From positions 310,001-374,000 of the forward strand of contig NZ_BMQF01000003.1 in NCBI RefSeq assembly GCF_014647975.1: a stretch of 64,000 bases of DNA, written 5' to 3'. This stretch comes from Streptomyces fumigatiscleroticus. GTDB taxonomy: Bacteria; Actinomycetota; Actinomycetes; Streptomycetales; Streptomycetaceae. The notes under the pieces were generated by a model. It was not told where the DNA came from and did no database searches. It saw only the letters and a list, made by a program, of their open reading frames with translations. The first letter of the stretch is position 1, and each line of letters starts with the position of its first letter. The translations under genes were made by a program, and so were the position numbers. Positions 50,312-59,558 of this stretch are shown here, in pieces.

Positions 50312-50348
50312 CCAGGCGCCCCGGGCCTTGTCGGCCCGGGGCGCCTGG
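50312..50348 (-). terminator. Candidate attenuator terminator in the chorismate mutase leader
   Basis: CCAGGCGCCCCGGGCC / GGCCCGGGGCGCCTGG, perfect 16-bp stem with a 5-base loop, followed on the minus strand by CGTTTCC. It lies between the leader peptide and the structural gene, so it would stop transcription before chorismate mutase unless prevented. Confidence 0.75.
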
Positions 50349-50367
50349 GAAGTCGCTCGTCAGTGGC

Positions 50368-50439
50368 TCAAGCAACACGACCATGGCAGCCGGCGGGCCG
50401 GTTGCCATAGGTAAAGAGGAACGTCGAGTGCGTGAGCAT
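50368..50439 (-). CDS. Candidate Phe/Tyr leader peptide, 23 residues
   Basis: ATG at 50439, stop TGA at 50368. Residues 7-11 are FLFTY, encoded TTC CTC TTT ACC TAT; TTT and TAT are rare codons in Streptomyces. A stem GGCAACCGGC/GCCGGCTGCC (50385-50406) begins right after the Tyr codon, and the terminator follows 19 nt after the stop. No ribosome site, but a promoter places the transcription start at the ATG, so it would be read as a leaderless mRNA. Function inferred from analogy with trp and ilv leaders. Confidence 0.6.
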   Translation of the reverse strand: MLTHSTFLFTYGNRPAGCHGRVA

Positions 50440-50445
50440 GGGGTC

Positions 50446-50474
50446 AGTATGCCCCGGGGACGGACGGTGTCCAA
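50446..50474 (-). promoter_or_regulatory. Candidate promoter of the chorismate mutase leader
   Basis: On the minus strand TTGGAC (50474-50469), 17 bp, CATACT (50451-50446), then six bases to the ATG of the leader peptide. Confidence 0.55.
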
Positions 50475-50608
50475 GCCGGTTCGCATGGTGAGACACCGTG
50501 CGCGGGGGCGGCCGGGAGGCGACCGGGACGTGACCGGGACGTCTCGCGCGGTCCTCTCGGTAGAATCGGGAAGCACAAGACCCCCGCCCGACCGCCGGAA
50601 GGCACCCC

Positions 50609-52189
50609 GTGTCATCAGCGACTCCCGCTGCCGCCGCTCCCGACACCGTCCTGGTCGTCGACTTCGGCGCGCAGTACGCCCAGCTCATCGCCCGTCGCGT
50701 CCGCGAGGCCCGGGTCTACAGCGAGATCGTGCCGAGCACCATGCCGGTGAAGGACATGCTCGCCAAGAACCCGGCGGCCATCATCCTCTCCGGCGGCCCC
50801 TCGTCGGTGTACGAGGAAGGCGCCCCCCGCCTCGACCGCGAGATCTTCGAGTCCGGCGTCCCCGTCTTCGGTATGTGCTACGGCTTCCAGCTGATGGCCC
50901 AGACCCTCGGCGGCACCGTCGACAACACCGGCGCCCGCGAGTACGGCCGTACGGACCTGTCGGTCTCCAAGCCGTCCTCCACGCTCTTCGAGGGCACCCC
51001 GGACGAGCAGGCGGTGTGGATGTCGCACGGCGACGCCTGCTCCGCCGCGCCCGACGGCTTCACCGTCACGGCCTCCACGGACGTCGTCCCGGTCGCCGCC
51101 TTCGAGAACGACGCCAAGAAGCTCTACGGCGTCCAATACCACCCCGAGGTCATGCACTCCACGCACGGCCAGCAGGTGCTGGAGCACTTCCTGTACCGCG
51201 GCGCGGGTCTGAGCCCGAACTGGACCACCGGCAACGTGATCGAGGAGCAGGTCGCCGCCATCCGCGAGCTGGTCGGTGACAAGCGCGCGATCTGCGGTCT
51301 GTCCGGCGGCGTGGACTCCGCCGTCGCCGCCGCCCTCGTCCAGAAGGCCATCGGCTCCCAGCTGACCTGCGTCTACGTCGACCACGGCCTGATGCGCAAG
51401 GGCGAGACCGAGCAGGTCGAGAAGGACTTCGTGGCCGCCACCGGCGTCCAGCTGAAGGTCGTCGACGCCAGTGAGCGCTTCCTGAACGCCCTCAAGGGGG
51501 TCTCCGACCCCGAGGAGAAGCGGAAGATCATCGGCCGCGAGTTCATCCGGGTCTTCGAGCAGGCCCAGGCCGAGATCATCGCGGACGAGGGCCCGGCGGT
51601 CGAGTTCCTGGTGCAGGGCACCCTCTACCCGGACGTGGTGGAGTCCGGCGGCGGCACCGGCACCGCCAACATCAAGTCCCACCACAACGTCGGCGGCCTC
51701 CCCGAGGACCTCGAGTTCAAGCTGATCGAGCCGCTGCGCAAGCTGTTCAAGGACGAGGTCCGCATGGTCGGCCAGGAGCTGGGCCTGCCGGAGGAGATCG
51801 TCCAGCGCCAGCCCTTCCCGGGCCCCGGCCTCGGCATCCGGATCGTCGGCGAGGTCACCAAGGAGCGCCTGGACCTGCTGCGCGAGGCCGACGCCATCGC
51901 CCGCGAGGAGCTGACGGCGGCCGGCCTCGACCGGGACATCTGGCAGTGTCCGGTGGTGCTGCTCGCGGACGTGCGCAGCGTCGGCGTCCAGGGCGACGGC
52001 CGCACCTACGGCCATCCGATCGTCCTGCGTCCGGTGTCGAGCGAGGACGCGATGACGGCCGACTGGTCGCGTCTGCCGTACGACGTCCTGGCGAAGATCT
52101 CCACCCGGATCACCAACGAGGTCAAGGACGTCAACCGGGTCGTTCTCGACGTGACCTCGAAGCCGCCGGGGACCATCGAGTGGGAGTGA
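50609..52189 (+). CDS. guaA: GMP synthase (glutamine-hydrolysing)
   Basis: 526 residues. Makes GMP from XMP, ATP and glutamine. N-terminal class I amidotransferase with [14 protein letters not shown], catalytic Cys in FGMCYGFQ and the His/Glu of [12 protein letters not shown]-pyrophosphatase P-loop [13 protein letters not shown], and the C-terminal dimerisation domain ending [12 protein letters not shown] start with GGAAGG upstream. Divergent from the chorismate mutase leader. TAGAAT near 50561 is a possible -10. Confidence 0.98.
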   Translation: MSSATPAAAAPDTVLVVDFGAQYAQLIARRVREARVYSEIVPSTMPVKDMLAKNPAAIILSGGPSSVYEEGAPRLDREIFESGVPVFGMCYGFQLMAQTLGGTVDNTGAREYGRTDLSVSKPSSTLFEGTPDEQAVWMSHGDACSAAPDGFTVTASTDVVPVAAFENDAKKLYGVQYHPEVMHSTHGQQVLEHFLYRGAGLSPNWTTGNVIEEQVAAIRELVGDKRAICGLSGGVDSAVAAALVQKAIGSQLTCVYVDHGLMRKGETEQVEKDFVAATGVQLKVVDASERFLNALKGVSDPEEKRKIIGREFIRVFEQAQAEIIADEGPAVEFLVQGTLYPDVVESGGGTGTANIKSHHNVGGLPEDLEFKLIEPLRKLFKDEVRMVGQELGLPEEIVQRQPFPGPGLGIRIVGEVTKERLDLLREADAIAREELTAAGLDRDIWQCPVVLLADVRSVGVQGDGRTYGHPIVLRPVSSEDAMTADWSRLPYDVLAKISTRITNEVKDVNRVVLDVTSKPPGTIEWE

Positions 52190-52220
52190 GCCCGGTCGGG
52201 CCCGATCCGGCTCGATCGGC

Positions 52221-52730
52221 TCAGGTCCGTCGGAGAGTGCGCACCGGCTCTCCGGGCCTCCAGACCTGGACGACGAGATACCTGTCGTCCTCGACGTAGG
52301 TCCGTACGACCTCCGTCAGCTCGGTGCGGAAGAGGTGGAACGGCTGCGGCGGTCCCACCTCTTCCACGTAGGCGCCCTTGGTCTCCGGGTCCTCGACCTC
52401 GACCGCCCGCCCGGCGATCCGGATGTCGCCGCCGCCCAGGCCGGTGCCCTGCCCCGGATTCGCTTGCAGCGCGAACCTCGGGTCGCGGCGCAGGTCCAGG
52501 GCCTTCAGCGAGTGCGGCATCATCCCGAGCCACAGCTCGCCGAGGAGGAAGCGCACCTCCAGTCCGGTGGTGCGGGGCGACCCGTCCTTGCGCAGGGTCG
52601 CCAGGACGTGGTGCGTGTAGGCCGTGAAGCGCTTCTCGGCCGTCCGGGCGAAGTCGGGTTCGGCGGCGGTGAAGGCCGCCCAGTTCGGTGCTCCGCCGGC
52701 TGTGCTGCTCGTGCTGCTCGTGCTGCTCAT
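52221..52730 (-). CDS. Pyridoxamine-5'-phosphate oxidase-like flavoprotein
   Basis: 169 residues, split-barrel flavin-binding fold. An N-terminal Ser/Thr run is followed by AYTHHVLATLRKDGSPRTTGLEVRF, typical of the first strands, then LGMMPHSLKALDLRRDPRFAL, where the basic residues contact cofactor phosphate. Binds FMN or F420. No known substrate can be assigned. Convergent with guaA, 31 bp apart. Confidence 0.83.
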   Translation of the reverse strand: MSSTSSTSSTAGGAPNWAAFTAAEPDFARTAEKRFTAYTHHVLATLRKDGSPRTTGLEVRFLLGELWLGMMPHSLKALDLRRDPRFALQANPGQGTGLGGGDIRIAGRAVEVEDPETKGAYVEEVGPPQPFHLFRTELTEVVRTYVEDDRYLVVQVWRPGEPVRTLRRT

Positions 52731-52800
52731 ACGGGGAGTGTGGCGGTTGCACCGGACATCTTCTGTCGGGTATCAGGTGACTGCCGCTCGGCCGAAGCCG

Positions 52801-52885
52801 GCGGTGGCGACGCGGAAGCGGTTCGCAGTGGCGACGCGGGAGCGGTTCGCGGTGGCGACGCGGGAGCGGTTCGCGGTGGCGACCT
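52801..52885. repeat. 24-bp tandem repeats
   Basis: GTGGCGACGCGGGAGCGGTTCGCG-type units, three full copies and one part, in the 185-bp gap between two minus-strand genes. The period is a multiple of three but no gene signals are present. Confidence 0.85.
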
Positions 52886-52915
52886 GGTGGCATGGAGCGG
52901 CTTCCAGGTCCATCC

Positions 52916-53800
52916 TCAGAAGCCGCGCAGCACCGCCGCCTTCGTCTGGGCGAACTCCTCGTCCGTGAGCACCCCGTTGCGGTGCAGCTCGCCCAACTCG
53001 CGCAGCCGGCGCAGCAGGACGTCGTGATGGTCGGCCGGGGGCGGGACGGCGGCCGTCAGCTGCGGCCGGTCGTCGTGATCGACGCCGGAACGGGTGGACG
53101 GGTGCGGCAGCCGGGCCGTCACCGCCGTGGCGACGAGCGCGGTCAGCAGGTCCCGGCGGGCGCTGCCCCACAGGTCCAGGGCGTACGGGTCCTTCTCCGG
53201 CGGCAGCTTGGAGAAGACCGTCTCCCGGGTCACGAACCGCAGGAAGCCGTCCTCGTATCCCGAGTTGGGCAGCCACTCGACCTGCACCAGGTCGCCGATG
53301 CCGATGATCCGCGGCCCGGTGGCACGTTTGACCCGGTCGGAGGTGTCCGCCCAGTCGATGCGCACGTGCGTGCCGTCGAAGGACACCGTGCCGTCGGAGG
53401 AGCGGACCGAGACCGGGACCGGCGGGCCGGGCAGCAGATAGGCCTTGGTGGGCTCCTTGGGGATCTGGTCCAGCAGCAGGGCGCGGCGGATCTCCTCGGC
53501 CACGTACTCGGCCGCCCCGGCACGGTTGACGTCCACCGTCAGCCGGTACGGGTCCGCCGCGTCGGGCAGCCGGCCCCCGGTCGCGTGCAGGAGGGGGTCG
53601 GCGCCCTCGCGCAGCCGCAGACGGAGTCGCCCGCGCTTGCGTTCGGGTTCGAAGACGACGCTCGAGACGGCCTCCAGCGGCACGGCGATCTCCCCGTACG
53701 TCTGCCGGAACAGCGGCACGGAGCGGTGGAGACCCGGCGTGATCCTGACCGTGCTGCCGTCGAAGGCCCAGGTCCCGTCGCGCTGGATGATCTCGGCCAT
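52916..53800 (-). CDS. DUF4429/SHOCT domain protein
   Basis: 294 residues. Two similar beta-rich halves: WAFDGSTVRITPG near the start and VSFDGTHVRIDWAD near residue 143, as in tandem DUF4429 repeats. A Pro/Asp linker leads to a C-terminal SHOCT helix pair (LRELGELHRNGVLTDEEF). SHOCT modules mediate protein or membrane association. No signal peptide. Function unknown. Confidence 0.82.
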   Translation of the reverse strand: MAEIIQRDGTWAFDGSTVRITPGLHRSVPLFRQTYGEIAVPLEAVSSVVFEPERKRGRLRLRLREGADPLLHATGGRLPDAADPYRLTVDVNRAGAAEYVAEEIRRALLLDQIPKEPTKAYLLPGPPVPVSVRSSDGTVSFDGTHVRIDWADTSDRVKRATGPRIIGIGDLVQVEWLPNSGYEDGFLRFVTRETVFSKLPPEKDPYALDLWGSARRDLLTALVATAVTARLPHPSTRSGVDHDDRPQLTAAVPPPADHHDVLLRRLRELGELHRNGVLTDEEFAQTKAAVLRGF

Positions 53801-54021
53801 ACGGAAATTCTCGCAGCCGGGTCAACACGGCGGGCGGTGCTTCACCCGCGCTGACCGCACCTGCCGGACGCGGGACGGGTGGCATAGGGCACAATTCGAC
53901 ATCGTCGCACAGGAGTTGCCGTCGGCGGGGCCGAGGCCGCAGGGCCGCGCTTCCTCGGCGCCCGTGCGCGTCATCGAGGCCGGGAAAGACACCAAGGGCA
54001 CGGGGAAGGCAGGCGTCGGGC

Positions 54022-55302
54022 GTGGCGGTGCAGGAGGCGAGAGGTGGCGGCGCGGACGCGGGCGCGCACGGTGGCGGCTGCACCTGCGGAAACTGCCCGC
54101 ACGGGGCGCGCGAGGGACACCGGCGGGCCGTCGCCGAGTTCCTCGCCAGGCGCGACGAGTTCGCGGCCGGACGGGGCCTGCCCGCGGCGGTGGCCCACTC
54201 GGCCCCGGCCTCCCGCCAGTGGGTGTCGGAGGAGCTGACCCAGTCCGCGGAACTCGTCGCCGAGCGCGGCCGGGCCGAGGGCGAGGCCTGGCTGGAACGT
54301 CTGTGGCTGCGTACGGCGTGCACGGTCTGGGCCGCGGTCGTCCTGCTGGTCCTGGTCCAGTCGCTCACCGCGATCGGTGCGGGCTGGACGGCGGCGCGCA
54401 CCGCCGGGCTGCTGGCGGCGCTGGTGATGGCCGGCGCGCTCACCGCGGCGTCCTGGTTCCACCGGGCGCGGGGCGGGGCGCTGGCCCCCGTCATAGGCGA
54501 GGACAACCGGCTGTCCACCTCGCGCGCCGTGGCGGCGGGCTGGGTGCTGTTCGTCGCCTACGCGGTGCTGGTGCTGGCCGGGCAGCTGGCCGCGGCCTCG
54601 GGGCACGGCGAGCGGGACGCGCTGATCTCCGGACTGGAGCTCGCCCGCGGAGCGGGTGTGGTGACCGTGCTCGCCGTGTCGTGCGGGGTCGCCGTGCTGG
54701 TACGGCGGGTGGTGGGAGTGCGGGTGCTCGGGCAGCGGCTGCAGAAGGTACGGGCAGACCGGCCGCGGGCCGCCGATCTTCTGACGGACGACGCGGGGCG
54801 GGGGACCTTCGCCGACATCCAGTACGTCGTCATCGGCGCGGTCGCCCTCGTGTTCGCGGCCGTAAGGCTGGCCCGGCGGCCCGATCAGCTGCCGGATCTG
54901 CCGTGGGGGCTGGCGGTGGTGGTCCTGGTGTCGGCGGCGACGTACCTGGCCGGCAAGTACGCCGAGGGTGGGCGTCCCGTGATCCTGTCCGTCGTGCGGG
55001 CCCGGGAGGCGGGCGATCTGGACGCGCCGATCCGCACCGGCGACGACATCGAGATCCGTGGTGCCGGGTTCGTGCCGCCGGGGGCGCAGCGCGCGGACCG
55101 GCTGTCGCGGATGGTCGTGCGTGTCGGCGCGGTGCACGTCCACGTGCCGCTGGTGCCGGTGACCGGGGGCTTCAGCAATCCGACGGACATGCTGCTGACC
55201 GTGCCGGTGCCGGCGGATGTGGAGCCCGGGCGGGTGGAGGTGCAGGTGGTCACCGCGGCGGGGGTCGAGACGAATCGGTACGAGATCGATGTGACTGAGT
55301 GA
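54022..55302 (+). CDS. Polytopic membrane protein with N-terminal Cys motif
   Basis: 426 residues, GTG start. The N-terminus has CTCGNCPHG (C-x-C-x2-C), possibly zinc-binding, then a helical soluble part. About six membrane helices span residues 95-310 (AAVVLLVLVQSLTAIGAG, AALVMAGALTAASW, AAGWVLFVAYAVLVLAG, VVIGAVALVFAAV). The C-terminal 110 residues (TGDDIEIRGAGFVPPGAQR) look like an Ig/IPT-type beta domain. I do not recognise the family. Confidence 0.75.
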   Translation: MAVQEARGGGADAGAHGGGCTCGNCPHGAREGHRRAVAEFLARRDEFAAGRGLPAAVAHSAPASRQWVSEELTQSAELVAERGRAEGEAWLERLWLRTACTVWAAVVLLVLVQSLTAIGAGWTAARTAGLLAALVMAGALTAASWFHRARGGALAPVIGEDNRLSTSRAVAAGWVLFVAYAVLVLAGQLAAASGHGERDALISGLELARGAGVVTVLAVSCGVAVLVRRVVGVRVLGQRLQKVRADRPRAADLLTDDAGRGTFADIQYVVIGAVALVFAAVRLARRPDQLPDLPWGLAVVVLVSAATYLAGKYAEGGRPVILSVVRAREAGDLDAPIRTGDDIEIRGAGFVPPGAQRADRLSRMVVRVGAVHVHVPLVPVTGGFSNPTDMLLTVPVPADVEPGRVEVQVVTAAGVETNRYEIDVTE

Positions 55303-55589
55303 CGGGCCCTCCGGGGGTGGTGGTGGGGGTGTGGCTGGGCGTTCGGGTGTGCGGTGTGTGCCTGCGGCGGTTCGTGCGGGTGTGTGGGGGTGGGTGCCTG
55401 TGCCTGCGGCGGCCTGTGCGGCGTGCGTCAGGGTGCGTGACTGTGACTGCGGTCGGATGGATGTGAGGCGGGGCCGCGCCGGGGGGTGTCCGTCCTCGGT
55501 CTGGCGCGGAATCGGTCACTGACCGACGCGCCCGGGTTGACGCGCCAGCCGCTGCGGGCGGGCACCCCCCGACACGTCCCCTCCCCGCC

Positions 55590-55730
55590 GTGGGCGGGCT
55601 TCCCCCGGCATGTTCCCTGCCTGTCGTGGGCGGGCTTCCCCCGGCATGTTCCCTGCCTGTCGTGGGCGGGCTTCCCCCGGCATGTTCCCTGCCTGTCGTG
55701 GGCGGGCATCCCCCCGACACGTCCCCTTCC
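55590..55730. repeat. 36-bp tandem repeats, four copies
   Basis: Unit TGTCGTGGGCGGGCTTCCCC plus CGGCATGTTCCCTGCC; three near-identical copies and variants at both ends. It lies in the 615-bp gap between the membrane protein and doxX. Both strands give a 12-residue periodic frame; no gene signal. The rest of the gap is GT-rich and otherwise featureless. Confidence 0.85.
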
Positions 55731-55917
55731 CGCCGTGGGTGGCTGCGGGTGCGGGCGGGTAGTTCCGGCGTGTCTCCTTTTCGTCGTGGGTGGCCGCGGG
55801 TGTGTGGTCTGTCTGGTTGCTGAGAATTCGTCCGCTTCGGGATTGAGCGGAGGTTCCTCGCCGTACGTATGGTTTCGGTGAGGGGTTCTCGGCGCGCGTG
55901 AGAGGCGGCTGACGGAG

Positions 55918-56433
55918 ATGACTCACGGCATGCTGACGGATGTGGAGCCTCGCCGGGGCTGGCGGGACACGGCAGGCCGCTGGGCGCTGGTTCCGCTGCG
56001 GGTGTTTCTGGGCGTCACCTTTCTCTACGCCGGTCTCGACAAGCTGACCGACAGCGCCTTCCTGAAGGACGGCGGCTCCGGGTCGATCGGGGACGTGATG
56101 CGTGGCGTCCGGGACTCGTCGGCCGTGCCGACCCTGGTGGACCTGGCCCTGGAGAACCCCGTGGGCTTCGGTTACGCCATCGCCCTCGGTGAACTCGCCG
56201 TCGGTATCGGCACCCTGCTCGGTCTGTTCGCCCGGCTGGCCGCGCTCGGCGGGGCGCTGATCTCCCTCAGCCTGTGGCTGACGGTGAGCTGGGCCTCCGA
56301 CCCGTATTACTACGGCAACGATCTGGCCTATCTCATGGCGTGGCTTCCTCTCGTTCTCGCGGGTGCGCCTGTGCTGTCGGTCGATGCGGCTGTGCGGGCA
56401 CGGCGACGGGAGCGGGCCGGTATTTACCGGTAG
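55918..56433 (+). CDS. DoxX-family membrane protein
   Basis: 171 residues, four predicted helices (LRVFLGVTFLYAGLDKL, VGFGYAIALGELAVGIGTLLG, AALGGALISLSLWLTVSW, LAYLMAWLPLVLAGAPV). The FLYAGLDKL and ALGELAVGIG stretches are DoxX signatures. Family members associate with thiol or quinone redox partners at the membrane. Convergent with the minus-strand small membrane gene 3 bp away. Confidence 0.87.
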   Translation: MTHGMLTDVEPRRGWRDTAGRWALVPLRVFLGVTFLYAGLDKLTDSAFLKDGGSGSIGDVMRGVRDSSAVPTLVDLALENPVGFGYAIALGELAVGIGTLLGLFARLAALGGALISLSLWLTVSWASDPYYYGNDLAYLMAWLPLVLAGAPVLSVDAAVRARRRERAGIYR

Positions 56434-56436
56434 TCG

Positions 56437-56658
56437 TCAGTTCGGTATGTCGGCGCGGGACGACGCGCGGTGCCGGCGCAGGGAACGGGTGAGGACGGCT
56501 ACTGCTCCTGCCAGGCAGAGACCGCCTGTGACGACGGGTATCAGTGCGAACCACGGGGTCTGCCAGAGTCCGCCCGCGTCACCGGCGTAGATGACGCCCG
56601 CCAGTGTCAGGAAGAGGCCCGCCACCAGCCGGCCGGGCTGGAACCTATGACGCAGCAC
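56437..56658 (-). CDS. Small membrane protein of the PspC/toastrack operon, 73 residues
   Basis: Two helices (LVAGLFLTLAGVIYAG and WFALIPVVTGGLCLAGAVAVL) and a basic tail RSLRRHRASSR. The start overlaps the end of the PspC gene by 14 bases, so translation is coupled and a shared role in envelope-stress sensing is likely. No family recognised. Confidence 0.72.
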   Translation of the reverse strand: MLRHRFQPGRLVAGLFLTLAGVIYAGDAGGLWQTPWFALIPVVTGGLCLAGAVAVLTRSLRRHRASSRADIPN

Positions 56659-58087
56659 GGCTCACCTCCGCCTGTCCGATGCCGACCTCCAGGTCGAGAT
56701 CGAGGATGCCTGCGGCCTTGCCGTCCGTGGCGGGAGGCAGGGTCACCTCCTTGTGCTTGTCCGGCTCCACGTCCACGTCCTTCCGGTCGTCGCCCGGCAA
56801 CTGGATGTCACCCACTCCCACGTCGATGCTCAGCTTCACGGTCACGTCCCGGGGGACGATCACCCGTATTCGGCCCACTCCGACGTCGGCCCGGGTGGTC
56901 ACCGTCCGTCCGTCGGCCACCCGCAGCCGCGACAGGTCGAGGGTGCCGACGCCGGTGCCCAGGTCGTACTTCCGCTGGACGTCCGCCGTGGCCGTCGGCG
57001 CCCATGTCGTGCGGACCCACTCGGTGCCGATGTCCTTGGGCAGGGCGGCGGAGCCGGCGAGCAGGGCCGCGGTGACGACCGCCAGGAAGATCGATCCGGC
57101 TCCGGTGCGCCCCAGGAACGCGCTGACCGCGATGCCGATACCGAAGACGGCCAGCGCGCAGGACAGGCCGGTCTGCAGACTGCTGCCGAGCGGGTGCTCG
57201 TCCCACGTCAGACGCGTGCCGAGACCGCCCGCCAGCAGGGCGAGCAGGAAGATCCAGCCGCCGATCCGGCGAGGGCCGCGCCGCTTCGGCGGCTGGGATC
57301 GCCGGACACCGGAGTCCTCGCGGCCGGGCTTGTGGCCGGCCAGGCGGACCTCGACGGCCGTCGCGATGTCGCGGTCGCGGGAGTCGCGGGGGCCCCAGAG
57401 ATAACCCGTGCCGCCGACGTGTGTGCCGTCCTTGACGATGGGGTCGCGCCACCAGGAGGGGTAGATGGTGAGGACCGGCGGCGCCTGGGCCTCCGGCGGG
57501 GCGTCGGCGGCGGCCTGGGCGGCGAGCGGGCCGCCCTTCGGGGAGGGCTCGGGGGCGCGGCGCTGCCGTGACCAGTACCCGGCGCCCGCGAGCAGGAGGG
57601 AGAGGAAGACGGCGAAGGTCAGCACCCCGCCGTTGTTCAGCATCGTCAGGAACACCCCGCAGCCGACCAGCGCGAACAGCACCGCCGTGAGCGCCTGGCC
57701 GTCGACGCGGCCGGTCAGCAGCTTGCGGACCTCGTTCTCGTCCTCGTCGTCGTACGGGACGAAGAGCCAGGCGAAGCCGTAGAAGATCAGGCCCATGCCG
57801 CCGGTCGCGGAGAGGACCGCGAGGGTGATCCGGAAGATCACCGGATCCATGTCGTACTGCCGCCCGAGACCGGCGGACACGCCGGCGAGCATCTTGTACC
57901 GCCGGTCGCGCCGGAACCTGGCGGGGGGCTCGGTGCGGTCCTCCGTGCCCGTTGTGGTCCCGGCACCGGGTGTGGGGCCGGCGGCGGCATCCGCGGCGGA
58001 CGCGGCATCCTGCGGCCCGGCGCCCGGGGCGGGGCGCGGGCCGGGGCCGGGTCCCGGACCCGTCGCGGCGTGCTCGTGATCGCTCAT
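56645..58087 (-). CDS. PspC-domain membrane protein with C-terminal toastrack (LiaF-like) domain
   Basis: 480 residues. A Gly/Pro-rich N-terminus leads to PspC: RRDRRYKMLAGVSAGLGRQYDMD, RITLAVLSATGGMGLIFYGFAWL. More helices follow (ALFALVGCGVFLTMLNN, FAVFLSLLLAGAGYW), then others near 285-340, and a C-terminal repetitive beta domain (ADVGVGRIRVIVPRDV, SIDVGVGDIQLPG) like LiaF. Divergent from a PspC-bearing histidine kinase, together forming a Lia/Psp-type envelope-stress system. Confidence 0.85.
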   Translation of the reverse strand: MSDHEHAATGPGPGPGPRPAPGAGPQDAASAADAAAGPTPGAGTTTGTEDRTEPPARFRRDRRYKMLAGVSAGLGRQYDMDPVIFRITLAVLSATGGMGLIFYGFAWLFVPYDDEDENEVRKLLTGRVDGQALTAVLFALVGCGVFLTMLNNGGVLTFAVFLSLLLAGAGYWSRQRRAPEPSPKGGPLAAQAAADAPPEAQAPPVLTIYPSWWRDPIVKDGTHVGGTGYLWGPRDSRDRDIATAVEVRLAGHKPGREDSGVRRSQPPKRRGPRRIGGWIFLLALLAGGLGTRLTWDEHPLGSSLQTGLSCALAVFGIGIAVSAFLGRTGAGSIFLAVVTAALLAGSAALPKDIGTEWVRTTWAPTATADVQRKYDLGTGVGTLDLSRLRVADGRTVTTRADVGVGRIRVIVPRDVTVKLSIDVGVGDIQLPGDDRKDVDVEPDKHKEVTLPPATDGKAAGILDLDLEVGIGQAEVSRAAS

Positions 58088-58265
58088 GGGTCCATGGTGG
58101 CGGGCGGGCCGCCGCTGCGGGAGCCGGGATGACCCTGGTCGGACCCTGATATCGGCCCCGGGTGGGGCGGGGGAAGCGTTCGACGGGGCCGCAGCCCGAG
58201 ATCAGGGGAGTCTCCGGGGCGGACCCTGATGCCCCGGCCTGTCCGGCCGTGTGACCATCGTTGGC

Positions 58266-59558
58266 ATGCCGGAAGCCGCAGCAGCGCCACTCGCCGAACC
58301 GCCGCCGCCGCGCAAGCTCTACCGCAGCAGCGACGGACGCTGGCTCGGTGGCGTGGCGCGGGGGCTCGCCGGGCATCTCGGGCTGCCCGTGATCTGGGTA
58401 CGGTTCGTCTTCGTCGGCCTGTTCATGGCGGACGGCCTCGGCGCGCTGCTGTACGCCGCGTTCTGGTTCTTCGTGCCGCTCGGCGTCGGCGGCGTCGAGA
58501 CGCAGAAGCCGCCGTCCCTGGTCACCACCGAGACCTCCCCGGACGGCCGCCGCAGACTCGTCGCCCGCAAACCGGACAAGGGCCAGATCGTCGCCCTGCT
58601 CCTCATGGTCGTCGTGGCCATGGTCTTCGTGGGCAACGTCAATCTCGGCGGCGGTGCCAAGGCCTACCTCTGGCCGACCGTGCTCGTCGGCGCGGGCGTC
58701 GCCCTGGTCTGGCGTCAGGCGGACAACGCCCGCCGGGCCCGCTGGATGGAGGTCGGCCGCCACCGGCGCACGGTCACGCTGCTGCGTGCCGTGGCCGGCG
58801 TGCTGCTGGTGACGGCCGGCGTCTCCGGGATATTCGTCCTTCAGGGCTCCGCGGCCCATCTCGGCTCCGTCCTGCAAGCGGCCCTCGCGGTCCTCGTCGG
58901 GATAACGCTCCTCGCCGGCCCCTACCTGGTGCGCATGACGCAGGACCTCTCCGAGGAGCGCCTGATGCGCATCCGCGCCCAGGAGCGCGCGGAGGTCGCC
59001 GCCCACGTCCACGACTCGGTGCTGCACACCCTGACCCTGATACAGCGCAACGCGGAGAACGCGGGGGAGGTGCGCCGTCTCGCCCGTGCCCAGGAGCGCG
59101 ACCTGCGGACCTGGCTGTACAAGCCCGAGGGCACCGGCAAGGACGAGGCGGACGAACCCACCAGCGTGGCCGACGCCGTACGGCGCAACGCCGCCGAGGT
59201 CGAGGACAAGCACGGCGTGCCCATCGAAGTGGTCGTCGTCGGGGACTGCCCGCTCGACGAGAGGACCGGTGCACAGATGCAGGCCGCGCGCGAAGCGATG
59301 GTGAACGCCGCCAAGTACGGTGGCGAGGGCGGCGCCGTTCAGGTCTACGCCGAGGTCGAGGGCAGGACGGTCTTCGTGTCCGTCCGGGACCGCGGCCCCG
59401 GTTTCGACCTCGATGAGATACCCGCCGACCGCATGGGTGTCAGAGAATCGATCATCGGCCGTATGGAACGCAACGGGGGGACGGCGCGGCTGCGCGCGGT
59501 ACCGGGCGGCGGCATGGAGGTCGAGCTGGAGATGGAGAGGGCGGAGAAGACGTCATGA
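58266..59558 (+). CDS. Sensor histidine kinase with N-terminal PspC domain
   Basis: 430 residues from ATG 58266; GTG 58251 is possible. PspC first (KLYRSSDGRWLGGVARGLAGHLGL, FVFVGLFMADGLGALLYAAFW), then four further helices, a phosphoacceptor helix VAAHVHDSVLHTLTLIQRNA of the HisKA_3 type, and an ATPase domain (AREAMVNAAKYGG, VRDRGPGFDLDE). The sensor lies in the membrane without an outer loop domain, so it probably reads the bilayer or partner proteins. Overlaps its response regulator by 4 bases. Confidence 0.92.
   Translation: MPEAAAAPLAEPPPPRKLYRSSDGRWLGGVARGLAGHLGLPVIWVRFVFVGLFMADGLGALLYAAFWFFVPLGVGGVETQKPPSLVTTETSPDGRRRLVARKPDKGQIVALLLMVVVAMVFVGNVNLGGGAKAYLWPTVLVGAGVALVWRQADNARRARWMEVGRHRRTVTLLRAVAGVLLVTAGVSGIFVLQGSAAHLGSVLQAALAVLVGITLLAGPYLVRMTQDLSEERLMRIRAQERAEVAAHVHDSVLHTLTLIQRNAENAGEVRRLARAQERDLRTWLYKPEGTGKDEADEPTSVADAVRRNAAEVEDKHGVPIEVVVVGDCPLDERTGAQMQAAREAMVNAAKYGGEGGAVQVYAEVEGRTVFVSVRDRGPGFDLDEIPADRMGVRESIIGRMERNGGTARLRAVPGGGMEVELEMERAEKTS

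Noticed and set aside
55590..55730. CRISPR array
   Set aside because: Units are contiguous with no unique spacers.
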